From contig OX392532.1 in assembly GCA_947623455.1 (NCBI GenBank), positions 46,007,058 through 46,071,057 of the forward strand: 64,000 nucleotides of DNA, given 5' to 3'. The notes below the pieces were generated by a model. The model searched no databases. It worked only from the letters and a program-made list of their open reading frames with translations, and was not told the origin of the DNA. The translations under genes were made by a program, and so were the position numbers. The DNA comes from Mimachlamys varia. Taxonomy: Eukaryota; Mollusca; Bivalvia; Pectinida; Pectinidae. Within the stretch, counting starts at the first letter, position 1; each line of letters begins with the position of its first letter. Below are positions 48,738 to 62,430 of this stretch, piece by piece.

Positions 48738-51700
48738 TCACATATAAATCACCTCTATGTCCCATCACCTATAAATCATATCTATCTCCCATCACCTATA
48801 AATCACCTCTGTGTCCCATCACCTGTAAATCACCTCTATAACCTCTCACCTGTAAATCACCTCTATGTCCTCTCACCTATAAATCATCTCTATTTCCCAT
48901 CACCTATAAATCACCTCTATGTCCCATCAACTATAAAACACCTCTTTGTCCCATCACCTATAAATCACCTCTATGTCCCATCACCTGTAAATCACCTCTA
49001 TGTCCCAACACATGTAAATTACCTTTATGTCCCATCACCTATAAATTACCTCTGTGTCAAATCACCTATAAATTACCTCTATGTCCCATCACCTATAAAT
49101 CACCTCTATGTCCCATCACCTATAATTACCTCTATGTCCCATCACCTACAAATCATATATATGTCCCATCATGTATAAATCACATCTACGTCCCATCACC
49201 TGTAAACCACCTCTTTGTCCCATCACCTATGAATCACCTCTATGTCCCATCACCTATGAATCACCTCTATGTCCCATCACCTGTAAATCACATCTATGTC
49301 CCATCACCTATAAATCACCTCTATGTCCCATCACCTATAAATCAGATTTATGTCCCATCACCTATAAATCACCTTTATGTCCCTTCACCTATAAATAATC
49401 TCTGTGTCCCATCACCTATAAATCACCTCTATGTCCCATCACCTATAAACCACCTCTGTGTCCCATCAACTTTAAATCACATTTATGTCCCATCACCTAT
49501 AAATCACATTTATGTCCCATTATCTATAAATCACCTCCGTGTCCCATCACCTATAAATCACCTCTGTGTCCCATCACCTATAAATCACATCTATGTCCCA
49601 TCATCTATAAATCACCTCTATGTCCCATCACCTATAAATCACATCTGTGTCCCATTACCTTTAAATAATTTCTATGTCCCATCACCTATAAATTACCCCT
49701 GTCCCATCACCTATAAATCACCTCTATGTCCCATCACCTATAAATCATATCTATCTCCCATCACCTATAAATCACCTCTATGTCCCATCACCTATAAATC
49801 ATATCTATCTCCCATCACCTATAAATCACATCTATGTCCCATCATCTATAAATCACCTCTATGTCACATCACCTATAAATCACCTCTGTGTCCCATCACC
49901 TATTAATCACCTCTATGACCCATCACCTATAAATTACCTATATGTCTCATCACCTGTAAATCACATCTATGTCATCTCACCTATAAATCACCTCTATGTC
50001 CCATCAACTGTAAATCACTTCTGTGTCCCACCACCTATAAATCATCTCTATGTCCCATCAACTGTAAATCACTTCTGTGTCCCATCACCTATAAATCACC
50101 TCTATGTCCCATCACCTATAAATCACCTCTCTGTCCCATCACCTATAAATCACCTCTATGTCCCATCACCTATAAATCACCTCTATGTCCCATCACCTAT
50201 AAATCACATCTATGTACCGTCACCTGTAAATCACCTCTATGTCCCATCACCTATAAATCACCTCTATGACCAATCACCTATGAATCACCTCTATGTACCG
50301 TCACCTGTAAATCACCTCTATGTCCCATCACCTATAAACCACCTCTATGACCCATCACCTATAAATCACCTCCATGCCCATCACCTGTAAATCACCTCTA
50401 TGTCCCATCACCTATAAACCACCTCTATGTCCCATCACCTATAAATCACCTCAATGTCCCATCAACTGTAAATCACTTCTGTGTCCCATCACCTATAAAT
50501 CACCTCTATGTCCCATCACCTGTAAATCACCTCTATGTCCCATCACCTGTAAATCAAATCTATGTCCTCTCACCTATAAATCACCTCTATGTCCCATCAC
50601 CTGTAAATCACATCTATGTCCCATCATGTATAAATCACCTCTACGTCCCATCACCTGTAAACCACCTCTATGTCCCATCACCTATAAATTACCTCTATGA
50701 CCCATCACCTGTAAATTACCTCTATGTCCCATCACCTAAAAGTAATATATATGTCCCATCATGTATAAATCACCTCTACGTCCCATCACCTGTAAACCAC
50801 CTCTATGTCCCATCACCTATAAATCACCTCTATGACCCATCACCTGTAAATCACCTTTATGTCCCATCACCTATAAATCACCTTTATGTCCCATCACCTA
50901 TAAATTACCTTTATGTCCAATCACCTATAAATCACATCTATGTCACATCACCTATAAATCACCTCTATGTACCGTCATCTATAAATCACATATATGTCCC
51001 ATCACCTATAAATTATCTCGGTGTCCCATCACCTCTGAATCACCTCTATGTCCCATCACCTGTAAACCACCTCTATGTCCCATCACCTGTCATTAACCTT
51101 TATTTCCCATCACCTATAAACCACCTCTATGTCCCATCACCTATGAATCACCTTTATGTCCCATCACCTATAAATCACCTCTATGTCCCATCACCTATGA
51201 ATCACCTCTATGTCCCATCACCTGTAAATCACCTGTATGTCCCATCACCTATGAATCACATCTATGTCCCATCACCTGTAAATCACCTCTATGTCCCATC
51301 ACCTATAAACCACCTCTATGTCCCATCACCTGTAAATTACCTTTATGTCCCATCACCTATGAATCACCTCCATGTCCCATCACCTATAATTACCTCTATG
51401 TCCCATCACCTGTAAATCACCTCTATGTCCCATCACCTATGAATCACCTCTATGTCCCATCACCTATAAATACCTCTATGTCCCATCACCTGTAAATCAC
51501 CTCCATGTCCCATCACCTATGAATCACATCTATGTCCCATCACCTATAAAACACCTCTATGTCCCATCACCTATAATTAACTCTATGTCCCATCACCTAT
51601 AAAACACTTCTATGTCCCATCACCTATAAATTACCTCTATGTCCTATCACATGTAAATCACCTCTATGTCCCATCACTTGTAAATCACCTCTATGTCCCA

Positions 51701-54439
51701 TCACTTGTAAATCACCTCTATGTCCTATCACATGTAAATCACCTCTATGTCCTCTCACCTATAAATCACCTCTATGTCCCATTACCTATAAATCACCTCT
51801 ATGTACCGTCATCTGTAAATTACCTCTATGTCCCATCAACAATAAATCACCTCTATGTCCTCTCACCTATAAATCACCTCTATGTCCCATTACCTATAAA
51901 TCACCTCTATGTACCGTCATCTGTAAATTACCTCTATGTCCCATCAACAATAAATCACCTCTATGTCCTATCACATGTAAATCACCTCTATGTCCCATCA
52001 CTTGTAAATCACCTCTATGTCCTCTCACCTATAAATCACCTCTATGTCCCATCATCTATAAATTACCTCTATGTCCCATCAACAATAAATCACCTCTATG
52101 TCAAATAACATGTAAATTACCTCTATGTCCCATCACCTATAAATTACCTATATGTCCCATCACCTATAAATCACCTCTATGTCCCATCACCTATAAATCA
52201 CCTCTATGTCCCATCACCTATAATCACCTCGGTGTCCCATCATCTATAAATCACCTTTATGTCCCATCACCTATAAATAACCTCTATGTCCCATCACCTG
52301 TAAATCACGTCTGTCCCATCACCTATAATCACCTCTATGTCCCATCACCTATAATCACCAGTATGTCCCATCACTTGTAAATCACCTCTATGTCCTCCCA
52401 CCTATAAATCACCTCTATGTCCCATCACCTATAAATCACCTCTATGTCCCATCACCTATAAATCACCTCTATGTACCGTCATCTATAAGTTACCTCTGTG
52501 TCCCATCACCTATAAATCACCTCTATGTCCCATCACCTTTAAATCATATCTATCTCCCATCACCTATAAATCACCCATATGTCCCATCACTTATAAATTT
52601 CCTCTGTCTCCCATCACCTATAAATTACCTCTATGTCCTATCACCTATAAATCACCCCTATGTCCCATCACCTATAAATTACCTCTATGTCCCATCACCT
52701 ATAAATCACACCTATGTCCCATCACCTATACATCACCTCTGTGTCCCATCACCGATAAATCACCTCTGTGTCACAACACCTATAAATCACCTCTATGTAC
52801 CGTCATCTATAAATTACCTAAATGTCCCATCACCTATAAATTATCTCGGTGTCCCATCATCTATAAATCACCTTTATGTCCCATGACCTATAATTAACCT
52901 CTATGTCCCATCACCTATGGATCACCTCTATGTCCCATTCTCTATAAATTACTCCTATGTCCCATCACCTATAAATTACCTCTATGTCCCATCACCTGTA
53001 AATAACCTTTATGTCACATCACCTATAAATCACCTCTATGTACCGTCATCTATAAATTACCTAAATGTCCCATCACCTATAAATTATCTCGGTGTCCCAT
53101 CATCTATAAATCACCTTTATGTCCCATCACCTATAAATTACCTCCATGTCCCATCACCTATGAATCACCTCTATGTCCCATCACCTGTAAATCACCTCTA
53201 TGTCCCATCACCTATAAACCACCTCTATGTCCCATCACCTGTCTTTAACCTTTATGTCCCATCACCTATGAATTACCTCAGTGTCCCATCACCTATAAAT
53301 CACCTCTATGTCCCATCACCTATAAATCACCTCGATGTACCATCACCTATAAATCACCTCTATGTCCCATCAACAATAAATCACCTCTATGTCCTATCAC
53401 ATATAAATCACCTCTATGTCCCATCACTTGTAAATCACATCTATGTCCTCTCACCTATAAATCACCTCTATATCCCATTACCTATAAATCACCTCTATGT
53501 ACCGTCATCTATAAATTACCTCTATGTCCCAACAACAATAAATCACCTCTATGTCAAATCACATGTAAATTACCTCTATGTCCCATCACCTATAAATTAC
53601 CTATATGTCCCATCACCTATAATCACCTCTATGTTCCATCACCTATAATCACCTCGGTGTCCCATCATCTATAAATCACCTTTATGTCCCATCACCTGTA
53701 AATCACGTCTGTCCCATCACCTATAATCACCTCTATGTCCCATCACCTATAATCACCAATATGTCCCATCACTTGTAAATCACCTCTATGTCCTCTCACC
53801 TATAAATCACCTCTATGTCCCATCACCTATAAATCACCTCTATGTCCCATCACCTATAAATCACCTCGATGTACCATCACCTATAAATCACCTCTATGTC
53901 ACATCACCTATAAATCATCTCTATGTCCCATCACCTATAAATCACCTCGATGTACCATCACCTATAAATCACCTCTATGTCCCATCACCTATAAATCAAC
54001 TCTATGTCCCATCACCTATAAATCACCTCCATGTCCCATCACCTATAAATCACCTCCATGTCCCATCACCTATAAATCACCTCGATGTACCATCACCTAT
54101 AAATCACCTCTATGTCCCATCACCTATAAATCAACTCTATGTCCCATCACCTATAAATCACCTCTATGTCCCATCACCTATAAATCACCTCTGTGACTCA
54201 TCACCTATAAATCACATCTATGTCCTCTCACCTATAAATTACCTTTATGACTCATCACCTATAAATCACATCTTTGGACTTTAGCCAGTTATCTAGGTAT
54301 GGTCTGTAGTTATATATATAGACAGTTATCTAGGTATGGTCTGTAGTTATATCTATAGACAGTTATCTAGGTATGGTCTGTAGTTATATCTATAGACAGT
54401 TATCTAGGTATGGTCTGTAGTTATATCTATAGACAGTTA

Positions 54440-55370
54440 TCTAGGTATAGTATGTAGTGATATTTATAGACAGTTATCTAGGTATGGTCTGTAGTTATAC
54501 CTATAGCCAGTTATCTAGGTATGGTCTGTAGTTATATCTATAGACAGTTATCTAGGTATAGTCTGTAGTTATACCTATAGCCAGTTATCTAGGTATAGTC
54601 TGTAGTTATATCTATAGACAGTTATCTAGGTATAGTCTGTAGTGATATATATAGACAGTTATCTAGGTATGGTCTGTAGTTATAGCTATAGACAGTTATC
54701 TAGGTATGGTCTGTAGTTATATCTATAGACAGTTATCTAGGTATGGTCTGTAGTTATATATATAGACAGTTATCTAGGTATGGTCTGTAGTTATATATAT
54801 AGACAGTTATCTAGGTATGGTCTGTAGATATATCTATAGACAGTTATCTAGGTATGGTCTGTAGTTATATATATAGACAGTTATCTAGGTATGGTCTGTA
54901 GTTATATATATAGACAGTTATCTAGGTATGATCTGTAGTTATAGCTATAGACAGTTATCTAGGTATTGTCTGTAGTGATATATATAGACAGTTATCTAGG
55001 TATGGTATGTAGTTATATCTATAGACAGTTATCTAGGTATGGTCTGTAGTGATATATATAGACAGTTATCTAGGTATGGTCTGTAGTTATATCTATAGAC
55101 AGTTATCTAGGTATGGTCTGTAGTTATATATATATATATAGACAGTTATCTATGCATGGTCTGTAGTTATAGCTATAGACAGTTATCTAGGTATGGTCTG
55201 TAGTTATAGCTATAGACAGTTATCTAGGTATAGTCTGTAGTTATACCTATAGCCAGTTATCTAGGTATGGTATGTAGTTATATCTATATATATAGACAGT
55301 TATCTAGGTATGGTCTGTAGTTATACCTATAGACACTTATCTAGGTATAGTCTGTAGTGATATATATAGA
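54440..55370. repeat. Long-range duplicated block, copy 1 (37-bp array)
   Basis: Rare variants in order (GATATTTATAG at about 54466, GGTATGATCTG at about 54926, CTATGCATGG at 55150, ACACTTATC at about 55333) recur in the same order about 6.9-7.1 kb downstream. Confidence 0.8.
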
Positions 55371-58300
55371 CAGTTATCTAGGTATGGTCTGTAGTGATAT
55401 ATATAGACAGTTATCTAGGTATAGTCTGTAGTTATATCTATAGACAGTTATCTAGGTATAGTCTGTAGTTATACCTATAGCCAGTTATCTAGGTATGGTC
55501 TGTAGTTATATCTATATATATAGACAGTTATCTAGGTATGGTCTGTAGTTATATATATAGACAGTTATCTAGGTATGGTCTGTAGTTATATCTATATATA
55601 TAGACAGTTATCTAGGTATGGTCTGTAGTTATATATATAGACAGTTATCTAGGTATAGTATGTAGTTATATATATAGACAGTTATCTAGGTATGGTCTGT
55701 AGTTATATCTATAGACAGTTATCTAGGTATGGTCTGTAGTTATATCTATAGACAGTTATCTAGGTATGGTCTGTAGTGATATATATAGACAGTTATCTAG
55801 GTATGGTCTGTAGTTATATCTATAGACAGTTATCTAGGTATGGTCTGTAGTGATATATATAGACAGTTATCTAGGTATGGTCTGTAGTTATATCTATAGA
55901 CAGTTATCTAGGTATGGTCTGTAGTTATAGCTATAGACAGTTATCTAGGTATAGTCTGTAGTTATACCTATAGCCAGTTATCTAGGTATGGTATGTAGTT
56001 ATATCTATATATATAGACAGTTATCTAGGTATGGTCTGTAGTTATACCTATAGACACTTATCTAGGTATAGTCTGTAGTGATATATATAGACAGTTATCT
56101 AGGTATGGTCTGTAGTTATATATATAGACAGTTATCTAGGTATGGTCTGTAGTTATATCTATAGACAGTTATCTAGGTATGGTCTGTAGTGATATATATA
56201 GACAGTTATCTAGGTATGGTCTGTAGTTATATCTATAGACAGTTATCTAGGTATGGTATGTAGTGATATATATAGACAGTTATCTAGGTATGGTCTGTAG
56301 TGATATATATAGACAGTTATCTAGGTATAGTCTGTAGTGATATATATAGACAGTTATCTAGGTATAGTCTGTAGTTATATATATAGACAGTTATCTAGGT
56401 ATGGTCTGTAGTTATATCTATAGACAGTTATCTAGGTATGGTCTGTAGTTATATATATAGACAGTTATCTAGGTATAGTCTGTAGTGATATATATAGACA
56501 GTTATCTAGGTATAGTCTGTAGTTATATATATAGACAGTTATCTAGGTATAGTCTGTAGTTATATATATAGACAGTTATCTAGGTATGGTCTGTAGTTAT
56601 ATATATAGACAGTTATCTAGGTATGGTCTGTAGTTATATATATAGACAGTTATCTAGGTATAGTCTGTAGTGATATATATAGACAGTTATCTAGGTATAG
56701 TCTGTAGTTATATATATAGACAGTTATCTAGGTATGGTCTGTAGTTATATATATAGACAGTTATCTAGGTATGGTCTGTAGTTATATATATAGACATTTA
56801 TCTAGGTATGGTCTGTAGTGATATATATAGACAGTTATCTAGGTATAGTCTGTAGTTATATATATAGACAGTTATCTAGGTATGGTCTGTAGTTATATAT
56901 ATAGACAGTTATCTAGGTATGGTCTGTAGTGATATATATAGACAGTTATCTAGGTATGGTCTGTAGTGATATATATAGACAGTTATCTAGGTATGGTCTG
57001 TAGTTATACCTATAGACAGTTATCTAGGTATGGTATGTAGTTATATATATAGACAGTTATCTAGGTATGGTCTGTAGTTATATCTATAGACAGTTATCTA
57101 GGTATAGTCTGTGGTTATATCTATAGACAGTTATCTAGGTATGGTCTGTAGTTATATCTATAGACAGTTATCTAGGTATGGTATGTAGTTATACCTATAG
57201 ACAGTTATCTAGGTATGGTCTGTAGTTATATATATAGACAGTTATCTAGGTATGGTCTGTAGTTATATATATAGACAGTTATCTAGGTATGGTATGTAGT
57301 TATACCTATAGACAGTTATCTAGGTATAGTCTGTAGTTATATCTATAGACAGTTATCTAGGTATGGTCTGTAGTTATATCTATAGACAGTTATCTAGGTA
57401 TGGTCTGTAGTTATAGCTATAGACAGTTATCTAGGTATGGTCTGTAGTTATATCTATAGACAGTTATCTAGGTATGGTCTGTAGTTATATATATAGACAG
57501 TTATCTAGGTATGGTATGTAGTTATATATATATATAGACAGTTATCTAGGTATAGTCTGTAGTTATATATATAGACATTTATCTAGGTATGGTCTGTTGT
57601 TATACCTATAGACAGTTATCTAGGTATGGTATGTAGTTATATATATATATAGACAGTTATCTAGGTATAGTCTGTAGTTATACCTATAGACAGTTATCTA
57701 GGTATGGTCTGTAGTTATATCTATAGACAGTTATCTAGGTATGGTCTGTAGTTATATATATAGACAGTTATCTAGGTATGGTCTGTAGTTATATATATAG
57801 ACAGTTATCTAGGTATGGTCTGTAGTTATATATATAGACATTTATCTAGGTATGGTCTGTAGTGATATATATAGACAGTTATCTAGGTATAGTCTGTAGT
57901 TATATATATAGACAGTTATCTAGGTATGGTCTGTAGTTATATATATAGACAGTTATCTAGGTATGGTCTGTAGTGATATATATAGACAGTTATCTAGGTA
58001 TGGTCTGTAGTGATATATATAGACAGTTATCTAGGTATAGTCTGTAGTTATAGCTATAGACAGTTATCTAGGTATGGTCTGTAGTTATATATATAGACAG
58101 TTATCTAGGTATGGTCTGTAGTTATATATATAGACAGTTATCTAGGTATGGTATGTAGTGATATATATAGACAGTTATCTAGGTATAGTCTGTAGTTATA
58201 TCTATAGACAGTTATCTAGGTATGGTCTGTAGTTATATATATAGACAGTTATCTAGGTATGGTCTGTAGTTATATATATAGACAGTTATCTAGGTATGGT

Positions 58301-58430
58301 CTGTAGTTATACCTATAAGACAGTTATCTAGGTATGGTCTGTAGTTATATATATAGACAGTTATCTAGGTATGGTCTGTAGTTATATATATAGACAGTTA
58401 TCTAGGTACGGTCTGTAGTTATACCTATAG

Positions 58431-59275
58431 ACACTTATCTAGGTATAGTCTGTAGTGATATATATAGACAGTTATCTAGGTATGGTCTGTAGTTATATAT
58501 ATAGACAGTTATCTAGGTATGGTCTGTAGTTATATATATAGACAGTTATCTAGGTATGGTCTGTAGTTATATATATAGACAGTTATCTAGGTATGGTCTG
58601 TTGTTATACCTATAAGACAGTTATCTAGGTATAGTATGTAGTTATATCTATAGACATTTATCTAGGTATGGTATGTTGTTATACCTATAAGACAGTTATC
58701 TAGGTATGGTCTGTTGTTATACCTATAAGACAGTTATCTAGGTATGGTCTGTTGTTATACCTATAAGACAGTTATCTAGGTATGGTCTGTTGTTATACCT
58801 ATAAGACAGTTATCTAGGTATGGTCTGTAGTTATATCTATAGACAGTTATCTAGGTATGGTCTGTAGTGATATATATAGACAGTTATCTAGGTATGGTAT
58901 GTAGTTATACCTATAAGACAGTTATCTAGGTATGGTCTGTAGTTATATATATAGACAGTTATCTAGGTATGGTCTGTTGTTATACCTATAAGACAGTTAT
59001 CTAGGTATGGTCTGTAGTTATATCTATAGACAGTTATCTAGGTATGGTCTGTAGTGATATATATAGACAGTTATCTAGGTATGGTATGTAGTTATATCTA
59101 TAGACAGTTATCTAGGTATGGTCTGTAGTGATATATATAGACAGTTATCTAGGTATGGTCTGTAGTTATATATATAGACAGTTATCTAGGTATGGTCTGT
59201 AGTTATATCTATAGACAGTTATCTAGGTATAGTCTGTAGTTATATATATAGACATTTATCTAGATATAGTCTGTA
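58431..59275. repeat. 1,598-bp-offset duplicated block, copy 1 (37-bp array)
   Basis: Begins ACACTTATCTAGG and includes the cluster of TGTTGTTATACCTATAAGAC units and the rare TCTAGATATAG at about 59260. The whole series recurs 1,598 bp downstream with very few substitutions. Confidence 0.85.
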
Positions 59276-60028
59276 GTGATATATATAGACAGTTATCTAG
59301 GTATGGTCTGTAGTGATATATATAGACAGTTATCTAGGTATGGTATGTAGTTATACCTATAGACACTTATCTAGGTATAGTCTGTAGTGATATATATAGA
59401 CAGTTATCTAGGTATGGTCTGTAGTTATATATATAGACAGTTATCTAGGTATGGTCTGTAGTTATATCTATAGACAGTTATCTAGGTATGGTCTGTAGTT
59501 ATATCTATAGACAGTTATCTAGGTATGGTATGTAGTGATATATATAGACAGTTATCTAGGTATGGTCTGTAGTGATATATATAGACAGTTATCTAGGTAT
59601 GGTCTGTAGTTATATATATAGACAGTTATCTAGGTATGGTCTGTAGTTATATATATAGACAGTTATCTAGGTATGGTCTGTAGTTATATCTATAGACAGT
59701 TATCTAGGTATGGTCTGTAGTTATATATATAGACAGTTATCTAGGTATAGTCTGTAGTGATATATATAGACAGTTATCTAGGTATAGTCTGTAGTTATAT
59801 ATATAGACAGTTATCTAGGTATGGTCTGTAGTTATATATATAGACAGTTATCTAGGTATGGTCTGTAGTTATATATATAGACAGTTATCTAGGTATGGTC
59901 TGTAGTGATATATATAGACAGTTATCTAGGTATAGTCTGTAGTGATATATATAGACAGTTATCTAGGTATAGTCTGTAGTTATATATATAGACAGTTATC
60001 TAGGTATGGTCTGTAGTTATACCTATAG

Positions 60029-60873
60029 ACACTTATCTAGGTATAGTCTGTAGTGATATATATAGACAGTTATCTAGGTATGGTCTGTAGTTATATATAT
60101 AGACAGTTATCTAGGTATGGTCTGTAGTTATATATATAGACAGTTATCTAGGTATGGTCTGTAGTTATATATATAGACAGTTATCTAGGTATGGTCTGTT
60201 GTTATACCTATAAGACAGTTATCTAGGTATAGTATGTAGTTATATCTATAGACATTTATCTAGGTATGGTATGTTGTTATACCTATAAGACAGTTATCTA
60301 GGTATGGTCTGTTGTTATACCTATAAGACAGTTATCTAGGTATGGTCTGTTGTTATACCTATAAGACAGTTATCTAGGTATGGTCTGTTGTTATACCTAT
60401 AAGACAGTTATCTAGGTATGGTCTGTAGTTATATCTATAGACAGTTATCTAGGTATGGTCTGTAGTGATATATATAGACAGTTATCTAGGTATGGTATGT
60501 AGTTATACCTATAAGACAGTTATCTAGGTATGGTCTGTAGTTATATATATAGACAGTTATCTAGGTATGGTCTGTTGTTATACCTATAAGACAGTTATCT
60601 AGGTATGGTCTGTAGTTATATCTATAGACAGTTATCTAGGTATGGTCTGTAGTGATATATATAGACAGTTATCTAGGTATGGTATGTAGTTATATCTATA
60701 GACAGTTATCTAGGTATGGTCTGTAGTGATATATATAGACAGTTATCTAGGTATGGTCTGTAGTTATATATATAGACAGTTATCTAGGTATAGTCTGTAG
60801 TTATAACTATAGACAGTTATCTAGGTATAGTCTGTAGTTATATATATAGACATTTATCTAGATATAGTCTGTA
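60029..60873. repeat. 1,598-bp-offset duplicated block, copy 2 (37-bp array)
   Basis: Same variant order as 58431-59275, with the offset constant at three checked points (58431/60029, 58631/60229, 59261/60859). One visible difference is TTATAACTATAG near 60800. Confidence 0.85.
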
Positions 60874-61344
60874 GTGATATATATAGACAGTTATCTAGGT
60901 ATGGTCTGTAGTGATATATATAGACAGTTATCTAGGTATGGTATGTAGTTATATCTATAGACAGTTATCTAGGTATGGTCTGTAGTGATATATATAGACA
61001 GTTATCTAGGTATGGTCTGTAGTTATACCTATATATATAGACAGTTATATAGGTATGGTCTGTAGTTATATCTATATATATAGACAGTTATCTAGGTATG
61101 GTCTGTAGTTATACCTATAGACAGTTATCTAGGTATGGTCTGTAGTTATACCTATAGACAGTTATCTAGTTATAGTCTGTAGTTATACCTATAGACAGTT
61201 ATCTAGGTATGGTCTGTAGTTATACCTATAGCCAGTTATCTAGGTATAGTCTGTAGTTATATTTATAGACAGTTATCTAGGTATGGTCTGTAGTTATATC
61301 TATAGACAGTTATCTAGGTATAGTCTGTAGTTATATCTATAGAC

Positions 61345-62430
61345 AGTTATCTAGGTATAGTATGTAGTGATATTTATAGACAGTTATCTAGGTATGGTCT
61401 GTAGTTATATATATAGACAGTTATCTAGGTATGGTCTGTAGTGATATATATAGACAGTTATCTAGGTATGGTCTGCAGTTATACCTATAGCCAGTTATCT
61501 AGGTATGGTCTGTAGTTATATCTATAGACAGTTATCTAGGTATAGTCTGTAGTTATACCTATAGCCAGTTATCTAGGTATAGTCTGTAGTTATATCTATA
61601 GACAGTTATCTAGGTATAGTCTGTAGTGATATATATAGACAGTTATCTAGGTATGGTCTGTAGTTATAGCTATAGACAGTTATCTAGGTATGGTCTGTAG
61701 TTATATCTATAGACAGTTATCTAGGTATGGTCTGTAGTTATATATATAGACAGTTATCTAGGTATGGTCTGTAGTTATATATATAGACAGTTATCTAGGT
61801 ATGGTCTGTAGATATATCTATAGACAGTTATCTAGGTATGGTCTGTAGTTATATATATAGACAGTTATCTAGGTATGGTCTGTAGTTATATATATAGACA
61901 GTTATCTAGGTATGATCTGTAGTTATAGCTATAGACAGTTATCTAGGTATTGTCTGTAGTGATATATATAGACAGTTATCTAGGTATGGTATGTAGTTAT
62001 ATCTATAGACAGTTATCTAGGTATGGTCTGTAGTTATAGCTATAGACAGTTATCTAGGTATTGTCTGTAGTGATATATATAGACAGTTATCTAGGTATGG
62101 TATGTAGTTATATCTATAGACAGTTATCTAGGTATGGTCTGTAGTTATAGCTATAGACAGTTATCTAGGTATGGTCTGTAGTTATATATATATATATAGA
62201 CAGTTATCTATGCATGGTCTGTAGTTATAGCTATAGACAGTTATCTAGGTATGGTCTGTAGTTATAGCTATAGACAGTTATCTAGGTATAGTCTGTAGTT
62301 ATACCTATAGCCAGTTATCTAGGTATGGTATGTAGTTATATCTATATATATAGACAGTTATCTAGGTACGGTCTGTAGTTATACCTATAGACACTTATCT
62401 AGGTATAGTCTGTAGTGATATATATAGACA
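61345..62430. repeat. Long-range duplicated block, copy 2 (37-bp array)
   Basis: Carries the same ordered variants as 54440-55370. The offset grows from 6,984 to 7,058 bp between GGTATGATCTG and CTATGCATGG, exactly two 37-bp units. This shows a later gain or loss of two units in one copy. Confidence 0.8.

Larger units (their letters stand above)
39946..54273. repeat. 27-bp satellite-like array, about 530 copies
   Basis: Head-to-tail units of CACCTCTATGTCCCATCACC followed by TATAAAT. Variants include TGTAAAT, TATGAAT, TATAAAC, CTCTGTG, CATCTATG, CCGTCATC, CTCTCACC and ATCTATCTCCC. The consensus has only one G in 27 plus-strand bases. Two plus frames are stop-free (NHLYVPSPI and CPITYKSPL) and the third meets TAA in most units. 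The longest open stretch is 698 codons (43377-45473), part of which changes frame through one-base indels. Most variant bases change the residue (I/V/M, N/S, P/L), so I see no sign of selection for protein. Blocks of many units recur at fixed offsets, for example 486, 650, about 2,077 and about 3,533 bp. Confidence 0.98.
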
